A DNA stretch of 64,000 bases, from NCBI GenBank assembly GCA_964615905.1, contig CAZTUB010000014.1, positions 62,001 to 126,000 on the forward strand, written 5' to 3'. Below, in pieces: positions 62,998-64,000 of this stretch (position 1 is the stretch's first letter; each line of letters opens with the position of its first letter). Source of the stretch: DATLMR01 sp964615905. GTDB lineage: Bacteria > Acidobacteriota > Blastocatellia > UBA7656. Position numbers and translations under genes: made by a program. The notes under the pieces were generated by a model that was not told where the DNA came from, made no database searches, and saw only the letters and a program-made list of their open reading frames with translations.

Positions 62998-63392
62998 TTA
63001 TCTTCAAATTCTCGTAGCCCCGGCAAGGTAAAATCGGTCCGGAAGCCGCTTCGATTTCAAGGCAAGCCAAGTCACCCCTGCAATTAGCCACTTGTAAATT
63101 TCTTGTAAAAATTAGGAATAGCGATTGCAGCTTTTGCCGCCATTGGCTTTGAGCTGGTAATAAAAATCACGTCAATAAAGAAGCAAGGCCTGATCTTTAG
63201 CTGATAATCAATTCAGGCAAGCGTTGGTTTTAGGGTTTTGGGCAGCAGTTACAACCCCACTGATTTACCCTTCTTCAGGACTCAGGTAGCCGTTTCGTAA
63301 AGAACATCCCCGATCAGTCGACTTGTCCAAGGGCCAGGTTTCATTAGGAGTCGACGGGGAAAGATTCGAATAAAAATTGAGAGGAGACGACA
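62998..63392. other. Upstream region of TonB-receptor gene
   Basis: About 395 AT-richer bases with no ORF supported by a ribosome site. It must hold the promoter and 5' untranslated region of the receptor gene. I see no clear riboswitch or known regulatory RNA fold. Confidence 0.4.
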
Positions 63393-64000
63393 TGAATAAG
63401 AGAGGATTACCCCTACTTAGGGAACGGTTCAAGGCAGTTGGAACAGTTCTCGTGCTTCTGACTCTCTCGCTGGGACAGGTGGGCTCTGCGTTTTCGCAAG
63501 AGGTCACTGGAAATCTGAGCGGAGAGGTCAAAGACCCGACGGGCGCGGTAATTGCGGGGGCGATTGTGACCGCCGCAAGCGACCGTCAAACGCATGACAC
63601 GACAACAGACAGCGCGGGCGTCTATACGTTCCGCCAGTTGCCTCCGGGCATATATACCATCACCGCCAGCGGGACAGGTTTCGGCTCGGTCAAGCGCGAA
63701 AACGTCGTGGTCGAGATAGGCCGCACCTTACAGGTCAACTTTGATCTGAAGCCTGTCGCCACAGGCGACACCGTGACCGTAACGGCATCGGACCAGCCCA
63801 TCGTTGACGTGACATCTTCAAAGACCGCCACAAACATCAACGAGCAGCAGATCGAAGCCCTGCCGAAGCGGACGCTCAACTTCACTTCGGTTCTGGAAGT
63901 GGCCCCCGGCACTCGCAACGAGGGCAAAGCGGCGGGCTTTCAGGTTGACGGCGCTTCGGGGTCCGAGAACGTCTTTGTCATCGACGGCGTCGAAGTGACA
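63393..64000 (+). CDS. TonB-dependent receptor with carboxypeptidase-like domain (3' end cut)
   Basis: N-terminal 202 residues of an OAR-like outer-membrane receptor. A signal peptide (about 1-35, ending SAFS) is followed by a CarboxypepD_reg-like beta-sandwich (about 38-125, GNLSGEVKDPTGAVIAGA) and a TonB plug-like start (about 130 onwards, VTVTASDQPIVDVTSSKTA, then LNFTSVLEVAPGT). Such proteins of 1000 or more residues are numerous in Acidobacteriota and take up glycans or other large substrates. AGAGGAG sets the ATG at 63393. The gene continues beyond the window. Confidence 0.9.

Overview
The window looks like a chromosomal segment of an Acidobacteriota bacterium, most likely of the Blastocatellia lineage. 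This is inferred from gene content: a PadR regulator overlapping an ADOP-type orphan permease, a VWFA-related protein of the Acidobacterial type, an OAR-like TonB receptor with an N-terminal carboxypeptidase-regulatory domain, SBBP-repeat secreted proteins and giant Tricorn-like S41 proteases. Most genes are GC-rich with short intergenic gaps. I saw no rRNA, tRNA, CRISPR array or transposase.

The most interesting part is 1.5-11.3 kb. It is a complete-looking graspetide (microviridin-type omega-ester peptide) cluster: an HlyD adaptor, two peptidase-type ABC exporters (one with an intact C39 Cys-His-Asp set, one degenerate), three small precursor genes carrying five TxKYPSDxDE cores behind a PFFxRYLE leader, and two ATP-grasp macrocyclases resembling MvdC/MdnB and MvdD/MdnC. 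Hairpins lie after precursors 1 and 3. The cluster is bracketed by a roughly 270-bp direct repeat: the 5' end of an acyl-CoA ligase gene, intact at the left edge and truncated at 11.0-11.3 kb. This suggests insertion by recombination and possible excision.

From 11.5 to 31 kb: a tandem-UspA stress protein, a broken sigma-54 response-regulator remnant, an amidase with an SH3 domain, a cyanophycinase, PadR-ADOP, a secreted caspase-like/YPxG-repeat/TPR/TonB-C protein, an S41 protease, an SBBP beta-propeller protein, a purple-acid-like phosphatase, a YpfJ-type zinc peptidase, a macro-domain protein, a class 3 lipase and small secreted proteins. From 31 to 33 kb lies an arsenosugar-type module (CMD/AhpD-like, radical SAM ArsS, family 2 glycosyltransferase). 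From 33 to 46 kb: a MEDS-GAF histidine kinase, an AraC regulator, an MBL hydrolase, DinB-like and small proteins, an outer-membrane barrel, an ExbD/TolR protein, a MacA-MacB-FtsX exporter operon and a GH1-RmlD fusion.

From 46.5 to 53.3 kb two tandem Tricorn-like proteases share a 242-base identical tract, a sign of gene conversion. From 53.3 to 64 kb: small secreted proteins, a P1 (NylC/DmpA-like) peptidase, DusB, endonuclease III, a membrane dipeptidase, a VWFA protein, TrmFO, an NTF2-like protein and the start of a TonB-dependent receptor. Four intergenic inverted repeats built from heptanucleotide units (41.5, 53.9, 58.4 and 61.0 kb) form a dispersed family. Two of them supply the stop codon of the neighbouring gene.
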